A stretch of DNA of 61,037 nt from Alphaproteobacteria bacterium (lineage in GTDB: Bacteria > Pseudomonadota > Alphaproteobacteria > Thalassobaculales > Thalassobaculaceae). Of the stretch, positions 57,681 through 61,037 are shown one piece after another. Position 1 is the first letter of the stretch. Every line of letters starts with the position of its first letter. Position numbers and translations under genes: made by a program. The DNA lies in NCBI GenBank assembly GCA_024742605.1, contig JANSYC010000018.1, positions 1 through 61,037 of the forward strand. The letters are read 5' to 3'. The notes below the pieces were generated by a model that did not search any database, was not told where the DNA came from, and worked only from the letters and a program-made list of their open reading frames with translations.

Positions 57681-58316
57681 ATGCCAAGTCTGGAGGCTCT
57701 GCTGGTGTTCACCGCGGCGGCGATGGTTCTGAACATCTCGCCCGGTCCCTCGAATCTGTACGTGATGGCCCGCAGCATATCCCAGGGACCGAACGCGGGC
57801 ATGCTGGCGGCGGCGGGACTGGCGCTCGGCTCGCTCGTGCACGTGTTCGGCGCCGCGCTGGGATTGTCGGTTCTGTTCCGGACTTCGGCGGTGGCTTACG
57901 AGATCCTGAAATACGCCGGTGCGGCCTATCTGATCTGGCTGGGTCTCCAGGCCTGGCGCGACAGTGCCCGGCCGATGGACGCGGTGCGGGTCAGCCTGCC
58001 GAAGGCGCCGCGCACGATTCTCCGGGAAAGTGTTCTGGTCGAGGCGCTCAATCCGAAGACCGCGCTGTTTTTCCTCGCCTTCCTGCCGCAGTTCGCCGAT
58101 CCCGGCGCCGGTCCCCTGGTTCCGCAGATCCTGGTCCTGGGCCTGATCGTCACCGTCACCGCGATCCCGTGCGATCTGCTGGTGGCGTTCGCGTCCGGCA
58201 AGGTGGCGGGAGCCCTGCGGCGTGGTCCCTGGATCAAGCGGTTGCAGGATCAGGTGTCGGGATCGATCCTGATCGGCCTCGGCCTGCTGGTCGCGACCTC
58301 CGAACGGACACGATAG
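57681..58316 (+). CDS. LysE-family amino-acid/metabolite exporter
   Basis: A 211-residue membrane protein with six helices. LVFTAAAMVLNISPGPSNLYVMARSISQG near residue 8 carries the LysE/RhtB PGP motif, GLALGSLVHVFGAALGLS follows, AAYLIWLGLQAWR near 81 and VEALNPKTALFFLAFLPQF near 120 are diagnostic. It sits inside the oxidase operon, one base after the DAO gene and 3 before the [2Fe-2S] gene, so it probably exports a product or overflow amino compound of that pathway. Confidence 0.92.
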   Translation: MPSLEALLVFTAAAMVLNISPGPSNLYVMARSISQGPNAGMLAAAGLALGSLVHVFGAALGLSVLFRTSAVAYEILKYAGAAYLIWLGLQAWRDSARPMDAVRVSLPKAPRTILRESVLVEALNPKTALFFLAFLPQFADPGAGPLVPQILVLGLIVTVTAIPCDLLVAFASGKVAGALRRGPWIKRLQDQVSGSILIGLGLLVATSERTR

Positions 58317-58319
58317 GGC

Positions 58320-58625
58320 ATGCAGTTCTCCCGGCTTGAAAGCGCGAATGCGGCTTCACCTGTCCGTTTCACGTGTAACGGACAGGTGGTTGAGGCGCGC
58401 GCCGGCGACAGCGTGGCGACGGCCTTGTTGCTGGCCGGGATCGGCAGCACGCGGGACACCGCCCTGTCGGGTGAAGGACGGGCGCCCTACTGTCTGATGG
58501 GTGTCTGCTTCGAATGCCTGGTTGAGATCGACGGGGTGCCGAACCAGCAGGCCTGTCTGGTCCCGGTTTCCGACGGCATGAGCGTTCGACGACAAGAGGG
58601 CGCGCCGCAGGTATGGGACGGATGA
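58320..58625 (+). CDS. Small [2Fe-2S]-binding subunit, HcnA-like
   Basis: A 101-residue ferredoxin-like protein. VRFTCNGQVVEARAGDSVATALLLAG is the usual opening of HcnA/OoxA-type gamma subunits, YCLMGVCFECLVEIDG near residue 60 holds three cluster cysteines (CxxxxCxxC) and QQACLVPV near 80 the fourth. It carries electrons between flavins of the heterotrimer encoded around it. It overlaps the next gene as ATGA, as expected for subunits made in fixed ratio. Confidence 0.92.
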   Translation: MQFSRLESANAASPVRFTCNGQVVEARAGDSVATALLLAGIGSTRDTALSGEGRAPYCLMGVCFECLVEIDGVPNQQACLVPVSDGMSVRRQEGAPQVWDG

Positions 58626-60013
58626 GCGCGGTGCACGATCTGGTGATCATCGGCGCCGGTCCGGCGGGGATCGCCGCCGCCCGCTCCGCCCGAGCGGATG
58701 GATTGGACGCCGTCCTGCTGGACGAGCAGGCCGAGCCGGGCGGCCAGATCTGGCGCGCGGTCGGTCGGGTCGCGCGGGAACGGCCCGGCGATCTCGGGAT
58801 CTTCGGCGGAAGCTACGCCAAGGGCGCGGGGCCGGTGGCCGACCTGTGGGGCTGCGAGCTCCGTTTCTGCGCGACCGTCTGGCATCTTCACCGAGCCGAG
58901 GACGCCTGGGAGGTGGTCTTCAGCCGGTCCGGCGCGGCCGAGCGGGTGCGGACCAAAACCCTTCTGATTGCGACCGGCGCGATGGAACGCCCGGTGCCGA
59001 TCCCCGGTTGGACCTTGCCGGGCGTCACCACGATCGGCGCCCTGCAGCTGGCCCTCAAACAGTCCGGCGCCTATCCGACCGGGCGCGTGGTGCTGATGGG
59101 TGGCGGGCCACTGGCCCTGCTGCTGGCGTCCCAGTTCAAGGCGGCGGGGGTGCCGATCGCGGCGGAGCTCGACACGGCGCCGGCCAACCGGTTGAGCGTG
59201 GCTGCCCGGTATCTGCCGGGGGCTGTTCTCGGAGCCGCCGACACACTGCTCGACGGGCTGCGGCTGCTGCGCGGCCGCACGGCCATCACCGGTGTCGCGC
59301 CGCTTGAGATCCTGGGCGAGGGGAAGGTCGAGGCGGTGCGGTACCGGGATGGGTCCGGCCTCCATGAAGTTCCCGCCGATCATGTGGCCCTGCACGAAGG
59401 CGTGGTGCCAAATACCCAACTCACACGTCTGCTCGATCTCAATCATGTCTGGAACCCGGTCCAGCGCTGTTTTCATCCGGTGCTCGACCCTTTCGGAGAA
59501 TCCTCGGTAGCGGATGTCTTCGTGGCCGGAGATGGCGGCGGGATTCTCGGCTGGCGCGCGGCGCAGGCGGCCGGCGCCCTGGCGGCCGCTCAGATCGCCT
59601 GGCGCCTCGGAGCCATAGTCGAAAGCGAGCGGGACCTTCGGGCGGCCCACCATCATGGCCGGATCGCGGCGGAGCGGAGGTTGCGCCGCTTCCTCGATGC
59701 GCTGTATCCGGTCCCGGACTGGCTGCGCCTTCCCGAGGACCGAACCACCATCTGTCGGTGCGAGGAGATCAGCGCCGGCCGGGTGCGGGAGATGGCGCGG
59801 CTTGGCTGCGCCGGGCCGAACCAGCTGAAAGCCTATCTGCGGGCAGGCATGGGCGCCTGCCAGGGTCGGATGTGCGGGCTGTCCGTCACAGAGATCCTGG
59901 CCGAGACCCAGGGCCGGACCCCCGAGGAGATCGGATACGGCCGCATCCGCCCTCCAATCAAGCCGGTCACCCTCGACGAACTCGCGAGCCTCTATCAGGA
60001 GCCGACATCATGA
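58622..60013 (+). CDS. FAD/NAD(P)-dependent oxidoreductase with BFD-like [2Fe-2S] domain, HcnB-like
   Basis: A 463-residue alpha subunit. VHDLVIIGAGPAGIAAARSARADG near residue 4 binds FAD; LLIATGAMERPVPIPGWTLPGV near 118 and GRVVLMGGGPLALLLA near 155 form the second nucleotide-binding fold; SVADVFVAGDGGGILGW near 293 closes the FAD domain. The C-terminal BFD-like part has TICRCEEISAGRVREMARLGCAG near 375 and AYLRAGMGACQGRMCG near 405, with four cysteines for an iron-sulfur cluster. The arrangement matches HcnB, OoxA and hydroxyproline dehydrogenase alpha subunits. Confidence 0.92.
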   Translation: MSAVHDLVIIGAGPAGIAAARSARADGLDAVLLDEQAEPGGQIWRAVGRVARERPGDLGIFGGSYAKGAGPVADLWGCELRFCATVWHLHRAEDAWEVVFSRSGAAERVRTKTLLIATGAMERPVPIPGWTLPGVTTIGALQLALKQSGAYPTGRVVLMGGGPLALLLASQFKAAGVPIAAELDTAPANRLSVAARYLPGAVLGAADTLLDGLRLLRGRTAITGVAPLEILGEGKVEAVRYRDGSGLHEVPADHVALHEGVVPNTQLTRLLDLNHVWNPVQRCFHPVLDPFGESSVADVFVAGDGGGILGWRAAQAAGALAAAQIAWRLGAIVESERDLRAAHHHGRIAAERRLRRFLDALYPVPDWLRLPEDRTTICRCEEISAGRVREMARLGCAGPNQLKAYLRAGMGACQGRMCGLSVTEILAETQGRTPEEIGYGRIRPPIKPVTLDELASLYQEPTS

Positions 60014-60798
60014 CCCTTCCTCCCCTCACAACGGCCGAACTGCCCGGCGGTGGCATCAGTTTCCGGAAAACCGGCGACGGACCCGGCCTGTTCTGCCTGC
60101 ACGGGCTGGGCGGCGGGTCGAAGTCCTGGCAGCGCCAGCTGGCGGGCCTGTCGGACAGCTTCACCGTGGTGGCCTGGGACTGCCCCGGTTACGGCGGCTC
60201 CCAGCGTCGGGCGCCGACCGCGCAGAGCTATGCGGACGCCGCGGCCCAACTCATCGAGCATCTGGGGATCGGCCCCTGCTACGTGGTCGGCCATTCCATG
60301 GGCGGGATCGTGGCGGGCCGTCTGGCCGGCAGCCGCCCGGATCTGGTCAGCCGCCTGGTCCTGTCCTGCACATTCTGGGGTGAGGGCGGGGCCGCCGACG
60401 CGCCGATCGGTGCGAACTGGGCCAAGCGCCTGGACGACCGCCGCACGATGGACGACGACAGTTTCGGTCTGGCCCGTGCCACCGGCATGACCGGCCCGGA
60501 CGTGGATGAGGAGACTTTCGAAGCGGTCGCGGAGATCGCAGGAGAGATCAGACTGGACGGCTACGAGGATGCCTGCCGGGTCCTGAGCAGTTCCGACAAC
60601 CGCGATGTGCTGCCCGGCCTGAAGATGCCGGTGATGGTGGTTGACGCCGAGCATGACAGCGTGGTCCGCCGCGACCGGATCGAGCCGCTGGTGGCGATGA
60701 TCCCCGGATGCCGCACGACCACGATGCAGGGGGTCGGCCACGCCCCCTATATCGAGGATGCGGACGGGTACAACGCGATGCTGCGGGCGTTCTTCTAG
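60010..60798 (+). CDS. Alpha/beta hydrolase
   Basis: A 262-residue hydrolase. LFCLHGLGGGSKSWQRQLAGL near residue 27 is the oxyanion-hole strand, VVAWDCPGYGGSQR near 53, VVGHSMGGIVAGRLA near 92 with the nucleophile, VVDAEHDSVVR near 213 the acid and GVGHAPYIEDADGYN near 239 the histidine. It resembles 3-oxoadipate enol-lactonase-type esterases. Its start overlaps the dehydrogenase alpha subunit as ATGA, so it should act on a lactone, ester or amide linked to that pathway; the substrate is not known. Last gene of the operon. Confidence 0.87.
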   Translation: MTLPPLTTAELPGGGISFRKTGDGPGLFCLHGLGGGSKSWQRQLAGLSDSFTVVAWDCPGYGGSQRRAPTAQSYADAAAQLIEHLGIGPCYVVGHSMGGIVAGRLAGSRPDLVSRLVLSCTFWGEGGAADAPIGANWAKRLDDRRTMDDDSFGLARATGMTGPDVDEETFEAVAEIAGEIRLDGYEDACRVLSSSDNRDVLPGLKMPVMVVDAEHDSVVRRDRIEPLVAMIPGCRTTTMQGVGHAPYIEDADGYNAMLRAFF

Positions 60799-60900
60799 GC
60801 GCGCCGGAGGGACGGCTGGAAGACGGTCGCGACCATGCTGCTTGCGTGACGCGCAGTGGGCGATAACATGTGACGAGTTTCCTAGCCGGATGGTCTCTCC

Positions 60901-61037
60901 GTGGTCCTGACCCTCTTTCCTCCGTCCCGCAATGATCCCCGGATCGTGCTGCCGCGCACCCTGCTGCGACCGCCGCACAGGGGGGATTGGCAGGAATGGG
61001 CGGAATTGCGGGCGCTCTCGCGGAGCTTCCTGGTGCC
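60901..61037 (+). CDS. RimJ-like ribosomal-protein-alanine N-acetyltransferase, N-terminal part
   Basis: The first 45 codons of a gene that runs past the right edge. The only possible start after the in-frame TAG at 60883 is GTG 60901. The translated end RPPHRGDWQEWAELRALSRS followed by FLVP closely matches the start of RimJ-type GNATs, which go on WxPxW. The acetyl-CoA motif would lie beyond the edge. The 102 bases before it hold no gene. Confidence 0.75.
   Translation, partial: MVLTLFPPSRNDPRIVLPRTLLRPPHRGDWQEWAELRALSRSFLV

Overview
This is a high-GC, gene-dense stretch of a proteobacterial chromosome, most likely from a non-photosynthetic, Rhodospirillales-like alphaproteobacterium. The signs are the rpsF-rpsR-rplI-dnaB neighbourhood, the long double-domain dCTP deaminase, a split MetH, an ArsR-methyltransferase fusion regulator of the SahR type and an NAGGN osmoprotectant operon. 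I saw no phage, insertion sequence, CRISPR array, tRNA or rRNA. Genus assignment is not possible from the sequence alone.

Layout. 1-1054: the start of a PhyH dioxygenase and a DUF3237 gene. 1093-5868: the leftward NAGGN operon (asnO, ngg, M42 peptidase). 6119-10992: a membrane-anchored degenerate signalling-like protein, a hydrolase, an epimerase and two membrane proteins. 11025-14664: dnaB, a VOC gene and the ribosomal operon for S6, S18 and L9. 14960-19269: a two-subunit class I hydro-lyase, a lipoprotein and acetyl-CoA synthetase. 19270-20574: an AT-rich gap and a decayed lipoprotein gene. 20606-23628: recX, an ABC-2 permease coupled to dcd, and an NTF2-like protein. 23789-27996: hyuA and hyuB with a small lipoprotein between them. 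28031-29664: an FkbM-type methyltransferase and a GNAT acetyltransferase.

29672-40222 encodes almost all of cobalamin corrin-ring assembly from uroporphyrinogen III to cobyrinate a,c-diamide, in three transcription units: cobA-cobB, cbiD-cobK, and cbiX-cobH-cobL-cobI-cbiG/cobJ-cobM. CbiX, CbiD and CbiG indicate the early-cobalt (anaerobic-type) route. 41507-48196 is a methionine-cycle operon: a palindromic operator, sahR, metF, a zinc-site-less MetH-like paralogue and a two-piece B12-dependent methionine synthase. Cobalamin supply and use therefore sit side by side; the B12-associated GTPase gene meaB lies a little further on.

48154-53730 carries a LysR/RidA divergent pair, DUF599, an ABC1 kinase, a secreted molybdopterin-fold protein and a DUF3137 protein. 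55069-60798 is a tightly coupled rightward operon: M14 peptidase, ArsC/Spx-like protein, FAD oxidase, LysE exporter, small [2Fe-2S] subunit, FAD/BFD subunit and alpha/beta hydrolase. It looks like a catabolic system built round a heterotrimeric HcnABC-like amine or imino-acid dehydrogenase. A RimJ-like acetyltransferase runs off the right end.

The best leads for follow-up are the zinc-less MetH paralogue inside the SahR operon, the oxidase/exporter operon, the RidA protein lacking its key arginine, the degenerate GGDEF/EAL-like membrane protein and the multiply disrupted lipoprotein pseudogene.
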